From Oceanobacillus luteolus (GTDB lineage: Bacteria; Bacillota; Bacilli; Bacillales; Amphibacillaceae), in contig NZ_JAMBON010000014.1 in NCBI RefSeq assembly GCF_023715655.1, forward strand, positions 22,384-86,383: a stretch of 64,000 nt of DNA, in the 5' to 3' direction. A program made the position numbers and the translations under genes. Each line of letters opens with the position of its first letter. The stretch's first letter is position 1. The notes beneath the pieces were generated by a model. That model was not told where the DNA came from. It ran no database searches and worked only from the letters and a program-made list of their open reading frames with translations. Shown piece after piece: positions 10,301 to 18,450 of the stretch.

Positions 10301-10633
10301 CGTTTTAAATCATGGACAAACTCAGAACGGGAACGGCTACGTCAGCTCTTTCTACGAGGTGCTGAACTACTTGCCCAGCACGCGATTCGGCTGCTGGAAT
10401 TCAATCTCGCCCTAGAGTGGTGTGAACGGATTCTTGCGGTAGATCCGACTTGGGAGGAGGCGTATCGACTGCTCATGTATTGTTATTATCAAAACAACAA
10501 CCGCCCACAAGCAATCCGTTGGTATGAGAAATGTTGCGAAGTGCTTGAGGACGAGTTGGGGGTAGAGCCGATGGAGCAGACGAGGGAAATGTATAAATTG
10601 GTGTTGGATGCTGAAGAGCTGGATGTTTACTAG
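7397..10633 (+). CDS. MalT/SARP-type ATPase-TPR transcriptional regulator
   Basis: A 1078-residue signal-integrating regulator. The start is the ATG at 7397, seven bases after AAAGGGGG; an in-frame ATG at 7355 lacks a site. Domains in order: STAND-type NTPase with Walker A AGAGYGKST at residues 43-51 and Walker B ILILDD ending near 137; a long helical TPR-like middle; then from about residue 822 an OmpR-like winged helix (LGNLRLTLG...LFELLITHR) followed by a bacterial transcriptional activator domain (BTAD) to the end. MalT-like proteins usually end in a LuxR helix-turn-helix; here the DNA-binding part is SARP-like. Targets are unknown. The large prenyl-synthase-like gene lies divergently next to it, so shared regulation is possible. 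Confidence 0.88.
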   Translation: MRNIPIVKGQISAPPTSNRFIERSQLNKKFRDIPNNPLTLVYAGAGYGKSTALTLFAEKQKAVSWYSISQHDDDLLPFIVKTIYAIRHCHPEFGETLQKEIQHLDNYMTTEEIYSIATLFINEIAERQEKIILILDDFHHVMQVTDIENWLLYVLEYMPPNFHLIVASRRKPRWKILPKLMGQGDLLEITQYDLVLSPAEMSYILEEIYEMSLSDKEVANIYRLTEGWAIAFNMLAQQLVENTSITTLLSNQKKSLRDLFSYLATEVLSKQSLITQQFLMQSSILHVLTPETCDYVLDIQGSEEILTNLLEQNLFIEEGDGTYRYHALFQAFLENAMKEKYEVEWKALHKRAANYFERKGDSESALYHYQEINEEQAIAAILNKKGSSMLQAGRLQALYDLLNGLHDVYKVKYPRLYFYQGEIERYRSLYEEAEQSYDAMIAALEEGNEDTYLMSLALEGKAQIYLDTIQPDRAERFVNQALILREQANATKKEMAKIYILMAENLLNAGQAVKAEAWYDRAKRLNLPLEESNLQARIYLRTGRLQKAKEVLIEKKTKSRTQKHLPQSHRETDVILSLIAAFMGDAEESKRLATESIQLGLKTQSPFVEACGWMRLGHSAQLTNQYDQKLAIQCYETALNVMEKINVSRGKAEPYMGLSILYGHAKNYHLAIDHAERGLIETEKVKDRWLGALIKLGMVITEIYQSNYERASEILEQVRNDMRACGDRYALMLTHFWSAYIAFEQQDTDTFKMEMTEFLQAVQLEGYEFFLKKRTSFGPLDMQNIAPMLLEARKLKVETAFVSRMLTELGVDHAIKNHPGYTLVIHTLGNLRLTLGTKEIALQDWQRGKAKELFELLITHRHMKLQKEEIFQYLWPDQEEETANKNFKVTLNALLKVLEPHRKAREESFFVLREGSAYGLNPNAAYEMDSMIFENLISKGLEETNPRHAAEILEEGLNLYKGDYLNDLRFKSWTNSERERLRQLFLRGAELLAQHAIRLLEFNLALEWCERILAVDPTWEEAYRLLMYCYYQNNNRPQAIRWYEKCCEVLEDELGVEPMEQTREMYKLVLDAEELDVY

Positions 10634-10676
10634 AAACAGGTATTAATAATGACTGGGATAGAAAAAATCCTTGGTA

Positions 10677-10865
10677 ATCCAGTCCTTAAGTGGTATTAAG
10701 TACATGAACGTGACCCTAAGTTTTGCCCTTCATGTACTTAACTCATTTCTAAGCGCATGAATGGGATTAGCATTCCGTCGTTCGTGTTCTTAACTCGCTT
10801 CTAAGAGCACGAATAGAATTAGATTTCATTCCTTCGAGTTCTTAGCTTGCTAAACACCCAAGAAT
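10677..10865. repeat. Array A: 52-bp tandem hairpin repeat
   Basis: The non-coding gap between regulator and deaminase holds about 3.5 units. The phase marker CTTA recurs at 10685, 10737, 10789 and 10841, exactly 52 bases apart. The best unit folds as TTCGTGTTCTTA (10781-10792), a 9-base loop, and TAAGAGCACGAA (10802-10813), 11 of 12 paired. The unit before it is TTCATGTACTTA, 9-base loop, TAAGCGCATGAA. TTCGTG/CACGAA versus TTCATG/CATGAA is a paired A-T to G-C change. Confidence 0.8.
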
Positions 10866-10918
10866 TTGATTGACTTTTAGTAGAGCAAGTTAGATTAATA
10901 TGGTGGGAGGATGCATGG

Positions 10919-11401
10919 ATGATTAGTGAGTCGGATTTGAAGTATTTACGGCGTTGTGTGGAACTGGCTGAAACTGCATTAAGGAAAGGTGACGAGCCGT
11001 TTGGTTCTGTACTAGTGTCAGCAGACGGCGAAGTTCTCATGGAAGATCATAATCATGTTGCAGGTGGTGATCACACACAACATCCTGAATTTGCTTTGGC
11101 AAGATGGGCAGCTAATAATATGACGCCTGAAGAAAGAAGCAAGGCAGTCGTGTATACCTCTGGTGAACATTGTCCGATGTGCGCAGCAGCCCACGGCTGG
11201 GTTGGCTTAGGTCGGATTGTTTATGCAAGCTCGTCTGAACAGTTAGTTCAATGGCTGAGTGAAATTGGAGTCCCGCCATCACGTGTCAGGAATTTACCGA
11301 TCCAGGACGTGATCCGCGATGTTACAGTGGATGGACCGGTACCTGAATTAGTGGAACAAGTTCATAAGCTGCACCTTGAGTTTTATGAAAAGAAACGTTG
11401 A
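10919..11401 (+). CDS. Nucleoside/cytidine deaminase-like protein
   Basis: A 160-residue zinc deaminase of the CDA/TadA/guanine-deaminase superfamily. The metal ligand motif HxE appears as HPE at residues 55-57 and PCxxC as HCPMC at 84-88 (Cys85, Cys88). Both motifs are slightly atypical: Pro replaces the usual Ala after His, and His replaces Pro before the first Cys. The ATG at 10919 has GGGAGG eight bases upstream. The substrate cannot be told from sequence. It is followed by a strong terminator, so it is probably a single gene. Confidence 0.85.
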   Translation: MISESDLKYLRRCVELAETALRKGDEPFGSVLVSADGEVLMEDHNHVAGGDHTQHPEFALARWAANNMTPEERSKAVVYTSGEHCPMCAAAHGWVGLGRIVYASSSEQLVQWLSEIGVPPSRVRNLPIQDVIRDVTVDGPVPELVEQVHKLHLEFYEKKR

Positions 11402-11428
11402 TGCATTTGACATTTAACGTGATTTACG

Positions 11429-11463
11429 AAAAAGGAGTCCGATTTGGATCTCCTTTTTTTATT
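11429..11463 (+). terminator. Rho-independent terminator of the deaminase gene
   Basis: AAAAAGGAG pairs with CTCCTTTTT and runs into a long T tract. Confidence 0.85.
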
Positions 11464-11640
11464 CTGTTGCCAAGCACTTGCCGATGAAGTTGGAAGTTCA
11501 TCTTATGTTCCCTCTATCATTGAAAAATCTCCCTAGAGGGCACGTGAGACTATCTCCTATTTGCTCTACCGAAAACCCTCCCCGATTTTACGGGAATACA
11601 GTATACATCTTCAGTATCAATTTATTTTAGGACTAGTTGT

Positions 11641-12501
11641 TTACTGTTTATCTTCCTCGTTTTCTTCCATCCTCGGCTCAAACTGAGGTACAATAACATA
11701 GTCTTTTCCGTCGGTTTCAATTAAAATATTTCCTGATTTTGCAGTGGAATAAATCTGTGTTTTGAGCTTCCTAAGGTTCTTAATTACGCGATCGGTCGGA
11801 TGGCCATATCCGTTCGATTGGCTGTATGTCAAGACTGCGGTCTCCGGATCTACTTCTTTTAAGAAGGCCATCGTGTTTGCATTGAAACCGTGGTGGGCTG
11901 CTTTTAAGACTTCTACATCTAGATTGTATTTTTCTTTGATTTCTTCTTCCTGTTCTGCTTCAACATCACTCATAAATAGAAAATCGATATCGTTATAAGA
12001 TACTTTTAATACGATTGAGGACTCATTGTTGCTGAATATATCCCCGCCGGAATTTAATACTTGAATATCCAAAGAGTCATCTAATGGGATCCTCTCCTTT
12101 TCATCCGCTGTTGTGATAGGAATGCCTTCTCTAAGAATATGCCATTGATAGATTAGATAAGTCTTTGTTAAATCAACTCGTCCGTTATCGATGAGCTGTT
12201 TGACCGGAAAATTTTTCATTACATTTATGAGACCGCCAATATGGTCAAAATGCGGATGTGTTGCAACCATTAAATCGATTTCTTCAATATCGGCTTGATT
12301 TAAATAGTCGACAAGTTTAGTTCCAGCATCTTGCTGGCCGCCATCAATTAAAACAGATTTTCCTTTTGGGGTTTCAATTAATACGCTATCCCCATGACCA
12401 ACATCTATGAAATGGACCCGCAATGGGGGATTCGGATCAGCATGGATGCTGGCAGGAAAGATGAAAATTAGAATGAAAATAAAGCTGAACCACTTTTTCA
12501 T
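11641..12501 (-). CDS. Secreted ComEC/Rec2-like metallo-beta-lactamase-fold protein
   Basis: A 286-residue protein with a signal peptide (KKWFSFIFILIFIFPASIHA, cleavage after about residue 21) and a metallo-beta-lactamase domain. It has the HxHxDH ligand set THPHFDHIGG at residues 81-90, FIDVGHGDSVLIE near 31, LIDGG at 51 and AAHHG near residue 200. It resembles the soluble C-terminal domain of the competence protein ComEC, found as stand-alone exported proteins in many Firmicutes. Substrate unknown; a nuclease or phosphodiesterase role is an inference. ATG at 12501 with AAAGGGGG upstream. Confidence 0.85.
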   Translation of the reverse strand: MKKWFSFIFILIFIFPASIHADPNPPLRVHFIDVGHGDSVLIETPKGKSVLIDGGQQDAGTKLVDYLNQADIEEIDLMVATHPHFDHIGGLINVMKNFPVKQLIDNGRVDLTKTYLIYQWHILREGIPITTADEKERIPLDDSLDIQVLNSGGDIFSNNESSIVLKVSYNDIDFLFMSDVEAEQEEEIKEKYNLDVEVLKAAHHGFNANTMAFLKEVDPETAVLTYSQSNGYGHPTDRVIKNLRKLKTQIYSTAKSGNILIETDGKDYVIVPQFEPRMEENEEDKQ

Positions 12502-12630
12502 AGTAAAGTCCCCCTTTAGATGTATGATAATTCCCTAGTTAATTGCTAATTAAACTATCCGAAGCAAGAGCGGAGGGGCCCTACTAGATGCATGCCATGA
12601 ACAATGTGCAAAAAACCCCCTAATTTATAC

Positions 12631-12666
12631 AAAAAAAGAAGTGTTATCCAGAGATAAACACTTCTT
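12631..12666 (-). terminator. Terminator of the flavin-reductase-like gene
   Basis: On the minus strand AAGAAGTGTTTATC pairs with GATAACACTTCTT and is followed by a run of T. Confidence 0.85.
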
Positions 12667-12672
12667 ACTTCT

Positions 12673-13389
12673 TTAAACCGACAAATCCACTGGTAAAAAA
12701 TTAGGCAATTGTTTCTCATTCTTATCCAGCAAGATTTGTTGAGGCTGGATGCCGTGCTCACGTAATAATTCAATGTTTTGCATAAGGAACTCATCACTGC
12801 CGACGATGTAGAACAATCCCTCTTTATCCATCGCAAGTTCTTCTACTTTTTCATAATAGTCTTTACGGTTATCGACGAATTCGGAAGTGAAATTCTTGTC
12901 AGCTGCAGTTTTGAAAATATCAGGGAAGAGGAAATCCTTAGACGAATCGATGTTCAGAGAATGAATGTGTGGAACGTTCTCAGGATGTTCCAGATAATCA
13001 AGGACTAGCGGTCTAAATGTTGCCAGACCTACACCTGATGAGAGAAGATAAATATTTTTATTCTCCCTTTTCAACGGTACATTGCAACGTGTTTTAAAGA
13101 CGGCAACCTTACTGCCGACTTCTAGATTTCTTAAAATCGCCTTGTACTCGGAACATTGTTCTCTGATGCGTGTCGTGATCCCAATGGAATTTTCTTTAGG
13201 CAACGTACAGATGGACATATGTCGAACGAGGGATTTATTTGGTTTCTCCCCCGCATTAAATCCTTCTAAAGCCAGATGGATAAATGAGCCTTCTTCCCAA
13301 GTGAAGCCTTCCGGGCACTCAAGCAAGTATGTTTTCACCTCAGCTGTCTCTTCGATAATCTTATCTATTTTCGTCCAATATATTTGCAT
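12673..13389 (-). CDS. FAD/NAD(P)-binding ferredoxin-reductase-like oxidoreductase
   Basis: A 238-residue protein of the ferredoxin-NADP reductase superfamily: a flavin-binding barrel (RHMSICTLP, matching the RxYS-type flavin motif), then a nucleotide-binding half with LLSSGVGLATFRPLVLDYL and a C-terminal YIVGSDEFL. The ATG at 13389 has GGAG nine bases upstream; a TTG seven codons earlier lacks a site. A Fur-like palindrome lies 55 bases upstream of the start, suggesting iron-regulated expression, as for siderophore or haem reductases. It lacks an iron-sulphur domain. The electron acceptor is unknown. Confidence 0.8.
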   Translation of the reverse strand: MQIYWTKIDKIIEETAEVKTYLLECPEGFTWEEGSFIHLALEGFNAGEKPNKSLVRHMSICTLPKENSIGITTRIREQCSEYKAILRNLEVGSKVAVFKTRCNVPLKRENKNIYLLSSGVGLATFRPLVLDYLEHPENVPHIHSLNIDSSKDFLFPDIFKTAADKNFTSEFVDNRKDYYEKVEELAMDKEGLFYIVGSDEFLMQNIELLREHGIQPQQILLDKNEKQLPNFLPVDLSV

Positions 13390-13443
13390 GATGGTATTCT
13401 CCTTCATCAATAAAAGCTTTTGTTATTATTAACATACTATAAA

Positions 13444-13458
13444 TGATAACAATTCTCA
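13444..13458. promoter_or_regulatory. Fur-like box
   Basis: TGATAACAATTCTCA matches the 7-1-7 Fur box TGATAATnATTATCA at 12 of 14 positions. It lies in the divergent region between the reductase-like gene (start 13389) and the TetR gene (start 13552), nearer the former. Confidence 0.55.
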
Positions 13459-13551
13459 ATTAAATGTATGATATATTCCTAAAACTTTTTATAAATCCTC
13501 TTGCAAATTTTCTAATAATTAATTATATTCTAAAACTGAGAGGTGAGTCAT

Positions 13552-14151
13552 ATGTCAGAAATTAAAAGTTCGCGACTAACGAAAAAAGGAATCGAGACGA
13601 AAAGAAGGATATTAACAACTGCGGAACAAGTTTTTGGGGAGAAAGGTTATTATGAAACATCTGTTGCGGAGATTACGCTCCGAACTGGAGTAGCACAAGG
13701 GACATTCTACAATTACTTTCCAACGAAAAAAGCTGTTTTCGATGAATTGATTTACCAATTGAGCTCTGATCTTCGTTTTGCCATTAAGGAGGCAATGGAG
13801 GAGCAGGAGGGATTCGAGGAAAAACAACGGGCCGGCTACCATGCATTTTTTAAATGGGTGCTTGACCATAGAAACCTCTATAGTGTTGTCCAGCAGTTGG
13901 TATTGGTAGATCCTTCTTTATATCGCTGGTATTATGAAAAGCTTGCCGATGGCTTCATCAAATCCATTGAAACAGCGATTGATGGTGGGGATTGTAAACC
14001 CCTCCTACCTGAAACAATTGCTTACTCGATGATGGGCATCGGTCAATTTATTGGAATGCGCTGGGTCCTTTGGGAGAATGAGCTTGTCCCGGATGATGTG
14101 TTCGATGAAGTCATGGAAGTTATCTTTCATGGAATAAATGGCAGGGGGTAG
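13552..14151 (+). CDS. TetR family regulator heading the acyl-CoA/Liv cluster
   Basis: A 199-residue TetR/AcrR repressor: N-terminal helix-turn-helix at about residues 15-60 (ILTTAEQVFGEKGYYETSV...GTFYNYFPTKKAVF) and a ligand-binding C-terminal part. The ATG at 13552 follows GAGGTG with six bases; a GTG three codons earlier overlaps that site. The stop shares bases with the start region of the CoA ligase, so it is the first gene of the cluster and probably senses an acyl-CoA or its precursor. This is an inference from position and from known FadR/PaaR-like TetR proteins. Confidence 0.9.
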   Translation: MSEIKSSRLTKKGIETKRRILTTAEQVFGEKGYYETSVAEITLRTGVAQGTFYNYFPTKKAVFDELIYQLSSDLRFAIKEAMEEQEGFEEKQRAGYHAFFKWVLDHRNLYSVVQQLVLVDPSLYRWYYEKLADGFIKSIETAIDGGDCKPLLPETIAYSMMGIGQFIGMRWVLWENELVPDDVFDEVMEVIFHGINGRG

Positions 14152-14156
14152 TGAAC

Positions 14157-15650
14157 ATGGAATCGATTGCTTATTGGATTCATAAACGAGCGGAGATTAC
14201 TCCGAACCGTACTGCACTCATAAGTGAACAGAATCGTTATACGTACAAGGAGCTTTCAGAAAAAGTCACGCAGATGGCAAGTGTGCTGCATCATGAATAC
14301 AAGCTGGAAAAAGGGGAGCGTGTGGCCATCTTATCTTATAACCGTGAGGAGTATATGATTGCCTACTTTGCAATTGCTCAACTGGGTTTAATTGCCGTCC
14401 CTTTAAACATCCGCTTGCGTGCCGCAGAATTAGCCTTTCAAGTAAATGATAGTGGAACAAAGATGATTCTCTATGAAAACAGCACAGAAGAGTTATTAGA
14501 GGCCATAAAAACTTTTTACCGATTTGAAAACGCTTACTCATTTGATGAAGAATTTCCCAAACAAAAGAACACCATTCCAAACGTTTCTATCGACTTTAAT
14601 GATGATCCGTTTATTATTTGTTACACGTCTGGCACGACGGGGAGACCTAAAGGAGCGGTATTAACTCAAGCGAATATGTTTTGGAACGCATTGAATAATC
14701 AATATGCCCTAGATATTACATCAAAGGATATCACGCATGTTCTATTGCCGCTCTTCCATATCGGCGGGATTGGCTTATTCGCTTTCCCTACTTTGCTTGC
14801 CGGTGGGACGATCGTCGTACCGAATAAATTTCATCCGGAAGAAGTGATCCGGGCAATTGAAATGTACGGAATAACCATAGTTATGGGTGTCCCGACCATT
14901 CACGATACAATCCGTAAACATCCGTTATTTGCAACTGCAGATTTTTCTTCTGTCCGCTGGTTCTATAGCGGGGGTGCACCTTGTCCTAAGGAACTTATCC
15001 ATAGCTTCCTTGAGCGTGGCTTGCCGTTTGGTCAGGGAATGGGAATGACGGAAACTTCACCGACGATTTTCATGTTATCTGAAGAAGATTATAGGCGAAA
15101 AGTCGGTTCGATTGGAAAACCAGTGATGTTTTGTGACATAGCACTTGTGGATGAAGCAGGTAAGCCTGTAAAGCAGGGGGAGGTTGGAGAACTCATCCTC
15201 AAAGGTCCGAACATCCTGAAAGAATATTGGGGACTTCCAGAACAAACGAAAGAAGCGATTCGTGATGGTTGGTTCTATACTGGTGATCTGATGCGCCAAG
15301 ATGAAGAAGGATTCATTTATGTAGCGGGACGAAAGAAAGACATGATTATTTCCGGCGGGGAAAATATTTATCCGCTCGAAGTGGAGCAAATCATCTATAC
15401 ACACGAGGCTGTCAGTGAAGCAGCTGTTATAGGGATAGAAAATGAAAAATGGGGAGAGATACCAATTGCATTCATTTCCCTAAGTGATGGAAAAACAATA
15501 AGCGATGAAGAACTCATTTCGTTTTGCAAGACGAAGCTAGCAAACTATAAAGTTCCGAAACGCATTTATGTGTTAGATGAATTGCCGAAAAATGCGACTG
15601 GAAAGATTGATAAAGTGAAGCTGAAAGAGTTAATCAGTACGGTTCCCTAA
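14157..15650 (+). CDS. AMP-dependent acyl-CoA ligase (first copy)
   Basis: A 497-residue acyl-activating enzyme that would form acyl-AMP then acyl-CoA from a carboxylic acid. Seen: the P-loop-like YTSGTTGRPKGAV, GQGMGMTET (A5 motif), YTGDL (A7), GRKKDMIISGGENIYP (A8) and the C-terminal lysine motif LPKNATGKIDK. ATG at 14157, eight bases after GGGGG; a GTG at 14151 overlaps the upstream stop. Substrate cannot be read from the sequence. The nearby hydratase, KAS III-like enzymes and Liv transporter suggest an imported short or branched organic acid. Confidence 0.93.
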   Translation: MESIAYWIHKRAEITPNRTALISEQNRYTYKELSEKVTQMASVLHHEYKLEKGERVAILSYNREEYMIAYFAIAQLGLIAVPLNIRLRAAELAFQVNDSGTKMILYENSTEELLEAIKTFYRFENAYSFDEEFPKQKNTIPNVSIDFNDDPFIICYTSGTTGRPKGAVLTQANMFWNALNNQYALDITSKDITHVLLPLFHIGGIGLFAFPTLLAGGTIVVPNKFHPEEVIRAIEMYGITIVMGVPTIHDTIRKHPLFATADFSSVRWFYSGGAPCPKELIHSFLERGLPFGQGMGMTETSPTIFMLSEEDYRRKVGSIGKPVMFCDIALVDEAGKPVKQGEVGELILKGPNILKEYWGLPEQTKEAIRDGWFYTGDLMRQDEEGFIYVAGRKKDMIISGGENIYPLEVEQIIYTHEAVSEAAVIGIENEKWGEIPIAFISLSDGKTISDEELISFCKTKLANYKVPKRIYVLDELPKNATGKIDKVKLKELISTVP

Positions 15651-15686
15651 TTCAGAATATTAATAATAGAAAGTGAGGTGTCAATC

Positions 15687-16100
15687 ATGGATTTTGAGAT
15701 TGGACAGACTGCATCCTTTTCCAGAACGATTACCGAAACAGACTTCATGATGTATGCCGGTTTGAGCGGTGACTATAACCCGATTCATGTCGACAAAGTG
15801 TATGCTAAGAAGACATTTTTTAAAGAACGGATCAGTCATGGATTATTGACTGCGAGTTTCCTATCCCGGTTGTTGGGAATGCATTTGCCTGGCCCAGGTT
15901 CTGTCTATGTTTCGCAAACATTGCATTTTGAGAAGCCGGTATATATCGGAGATACGATTACAGCCAAAGCTGAGGTAATAGACTTGGAGAATTCCAAACG
16001 GCTGCTGACATTGGCAACGACTTGTGAGAATCAACACGGAGATATTGTTTTACAGGGCGAGGGATTGATGAAACTTCCAAAAAAGGAGGAGCAAAGATGA
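15687..16100 (+). CDS. MaoC-like (R)-specific enoyl-CoA hydratase
   Basis: A 137-residue hot-dog-fold protein with the hydratase signature: Asp and His in GDYNPIHVD (about residues 31-39), a following basic/Phe region and SHGLLTASFLSRL. It would hydrate an enoyl-CoA to a (R)-3-hydroxyacyl-CoA. ATG at 15687 with GAGGTG six bases upstream. Its stop overlaps the start of the next gene (16097), showing translational coupling. Confidence 0.9.
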   Translation: MDFEIGQTASFSRTITETDFMMYAGLSGDYNPIHVDKVYAKKTFFKERISHGLLTASFLSRLLGMHLPGPGSVYVSQTLHFEKPVYIGDTITAKAEVIDLENSKRLLTLATTCENQHGDIVLQGEGLMKLPKKEEQR

Positions 16101-17104
16101 TCGGTATTCAAGCTACGAGTATTTATGAACCTGCTCTAAAAGCGACAGCGGGAGAATTGGCAATTAAAACAGGGATTCCGGAAGAGGTGATTATTGAAAA
16201 GTTCGGACTCTATGAAAAGAGGGTTGCTCCAGAGCATGAACATGCTTCCGATTTGGCGGTCGCAGCGGGAAAAGAGATTCTGAAATCCGTCGATCCCCTT
16301 GAGATTGATGTTGTCATCTATTTTGGCAGTCCGTATAAAGATTATCCAATCTGGACTGCTTCCTCCAAAGCACAATATGAACTTGGTACAAAAAATGCAT
16401 ACTCGTTTGAGATGATGAATGTGAGCTCTTGCTTTCCAATCGCTGTCAAGGTTGCCAAGGACATGATTTATTCTGATAAAAGTATTAACCATATTTTACT
16501 GGTTGGTGGCTCGAAGGAATCACAGGCTATCAACTACGAGAATCCGCGCTCCCGCTTTATGTTCAATTTTGCGGATGGAGGAGCGGCTGCTTTAGTGTCC
16601 AGGAATGCGACGAAAAGTGAAATTCTAGCGTCATCTATTATTACGGATGGCTCCTTTCATGCGGATGTCCTTGTTCCTGGAGGAGGTTCTGTCCATCCTG
16701 TCAGTGAAGAAGTGGTCCAAGAAAAATCGCATTATTTAGATGTGCCTGATCCACAAGGAATGAAAGAAAGATTGGACCCAGTATCCATTCCAAATTTCAC
16801 CCGTGTCATTCATGAGGCAGTAGAAAAGAGTGGTGCAAATATAAAAGATTTAAAAGTACTTCTACCATTACACACTAAAAAGTCGATGTTTCGGGATTTG
16901 CTGAAATCAGTAGGTTTACAAGAGGAACAAGCCGTTTATTTAACGCATCATGGACATATGTCTGCACTGGACCCTTGTTTTGGGATTCATTTGGCAGAAA
17001 AAGCGGGGATGCTGAATCAGGGAGACCTTGCCGTCATCGTTTCTGCAGGCACAGGTTATACATGGGCTGCCACTGCCATTCGGTGGTTGGAATCTGCGAT
17101 GTAA
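16097..17104 (+). CDS. KAS III/thiolase-like enzyme with Cys-His-His triad (copy 1)
   Basis: A 335-residue thiolase-superfamily protein of the FabH type. The nucleophile is Cys112 in NVSSCFPIA, the same position as in E. coli FabH. The expected His is His259 (LLPLHTKK). Where FabH has Asn in GNTS, this protein has His287 (HHGHMSALDP), giving a Cys-His-His set as in KAS I/II. The substrate may therefore not be that of fatty acid initiation. It overlaps the hydratase gene by four bases. A paralogue lies at 21816. In this catabolic-looking setting it may cleave or condense an acyl-CoA. Confidence 0.88.
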   Translation: MIGIQATSIYEPALKATAGELAIKTGIPEEVIIEKFGLYEKRVAPEHEHASDLAVAAGKEILKSVDPLEIDVVIYFGSPYKDYPIWTASSKAQYELGTKNAYSFEMMNVSSCFPIAVKVAKDMIYSDKSINHILLVGGSKESQAINYENPRSRFMFNFADGGAAALVSRNATKSEILASSIITDGSFHADVLVPGGGSVHPVSEEVVQEKSHYLDVPDPQGMKERLDPVSIPNFTRVIHEAVEKSGANIKDLKVLLPLHTKKSMFRDLLKSVGLQEEQAVYLTHHGHMSALDPCFGIHLAEKAGMLNQGDLAVIVSAGTGYTWAATAIRWLESAM

Positions 17105-17175
17105 CTTCCTTGTAACTTAAAGTGACTATGATGACTTCAAGTAGTAATGAATTTCTAAAAGGGGGCAAACGTATC

Positions 17176-18378
17176 ATGAAAGTTAAACGTATTTGGGGTT
17201 TACTATTGATTGTCTTTATAATCGGTATTCTTGCGGCATGCGGCGATGATGGGGAAGCTGCATCAGGCGATCAAGATGTTGTAAAAGTTGGGGTACTTAT
17301 TTCCGGAACGGGAGCATTAGAGACATACGGTCTGCAAACCCAACGAGGCTTCGAATTAGGTATTGAATATGGGACAGACGGTACCAATGAAGTAGCAGGC
17401 AAAAAAATCGAGTATATTTTTGAAGATACAGAAACCGATCCAACGGTTGCAAGACAAAAAGCATTGAAGTTGTTGGAAGAAGATGAAGTGGATTTCCTTG
17501 TCGGATCTTCCAGTTCAGGGGATACACTGGCAGTCACTCCGTTAGCAGAGGAGTATGAAACGATTATGGTAGTTGAACCTGCGGCGGCAGATAGTATTAC
17601 TGGAGCGGAATACAATGACTACGTATTCCGAACTGCTAGAAACTCTTCTCAGGATGCTAAGGCTGCAGCTGTTGCAGTTGCAGGAGAAGGAGTTAAAATT
17701 GCTACCCTTGCACCAGATTATTCATTTGGGCATGACGGTGCAAAAGCATTCATTGAAGCTGCGGAAGAGCTAGGGGCAGAGCTTGTACTGGAAGAATATG
17801 CAGACCAGGCAGCTACAGACTTCACAGCGAACATCCAGAAGATTATTGAAGCAAAACCAGATTATTTATTCGTTGTTTGGGCAGGAGCGAATACGCCATG
17901 GAACCAAATTGCGGATATGCGTCTGGACGAGCAAGGAATTAAAGTGACAACAGGTGTGGCAGATATTGCTACGTTGCCATCAATGACACCGTTAGTTGGA
18001 ATGGAAGGGTTTACACTGTATTATCATGACCTTCCAGACAACGAAGTGAATGATTGGCTCGTAGAAAAACATATGGAAGAGCATGACTCTCCACCAGATC
18101 TGTTTACAGCAGGGGGAATGAGTTCCGCACTTGCGATTATTGAGGCGCTTAAACAAACGGATGGAGATACCGATGGTGCCAAGTTAATTGAAACCATGGA
18201 AGGCATGAGTTTTGAGACACCGAAAGGGACAATGACGTTCAGACCGGAAGACCATCAGGCGTTACAGGAAATGTATTCCGTCACATTGGAAGAAAGTGAT
18301 GAATTCGACTATCCTGTTCCGGTTCTGAAGGAAGTCCTGACACCAGAACAAACGGCACCACCGATTATGAATCAATAA
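17176..18378 (+). CDS. LivJ-type ABC solute-binding lipoprotein
   Basis: A 400-residue branched-chain-amino-acid/amide-type binding protein (type I periplasmic fold, LivJ family). The ATG at 17176, ten bases after AAAAGGGGG, gives a clean lipoprotein signal (MKVKRIWG...GILAAC, lipid Cys22); in-frame codons back to 17122 lack a site. After the signal comes VKVGVLISGTGALETYG, the usual first strand and ligand loop. Placed among CoA-dependent enzymes, it likely binds an organic or aromatic acid and not an amino acid; this is an inference. Confidence 0.92.
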   Translation: MKVKRIWGLLLIVFIIGILAACGDDGEAASGDQDVVKVGVLISGTGALETYGLQTQRGFELGIEYGTDGTNEVAGKKIEYIFEDTETDPTVARQKALKLLEEDEVDFLVGSSSSGDTLAVTPLAEEYETIMVVEPAAADSITGAEYNDYVFRTARNSSQDAKAAAVAVAGEGVKIATLAPDYSFGHDGAKAFIEAAEELGAELVLEEYADQAATDFTANIQKIIEAKPDYLFVVWAGANTPWNQIADMRLDEQGIKVTTGVADIATLPSMTPLVGMEGFTLYYHDLPDNEVNDWLVEKHMEEHDSPPDLFTAGGMSSALAIIEALKQTDGDTDGAKLIETMEGMSFETPKGTMTFRPEDHQALQEMYSVTLEESDEFDYPVPVLKEVLTPEQTAPPIMNQ

Positions 18379-18387
18379 AAAATTTAA

Positions 18388-18421
18388 GACAAATCCTTTC
18401 TTCCTATAGAAAGGATTTGTC
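18388..18421 (+). terminator. Perfect intercistronic hairpin after the binding-protein gene
   Basis: GACAAATCCTTTC pairs perfectly over 13 bases with GAAAGGATTTGTC across an 8-base loop, followed by CTCCATTTT. A stem without a full T-run between a binding-protein gene and its ATPase usually acts as partial terminator or 3' stabiliser that raises binding-protein mRNA. Confidence 0.65.
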
Positions 18422-18450
18422 CTCCATTTTAACGTGAAGGAGGAAGTGGC

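Noticed and set aside
11500..11620. A possible sixth 52-bp array after the deaminase gene
   Set aside because: Similar GAAAA...CTCCC stretches are 49 bases apart and other positions do not keep phase.
13480..13551. FadR-type operator (TGAATGAN-type palindrome) before the TetR gene of the acyl-CoA cluster
   Set aside because: No convincing inverted repeat was found in this AT-rich stretch, so the regulator cannot be called FadR.
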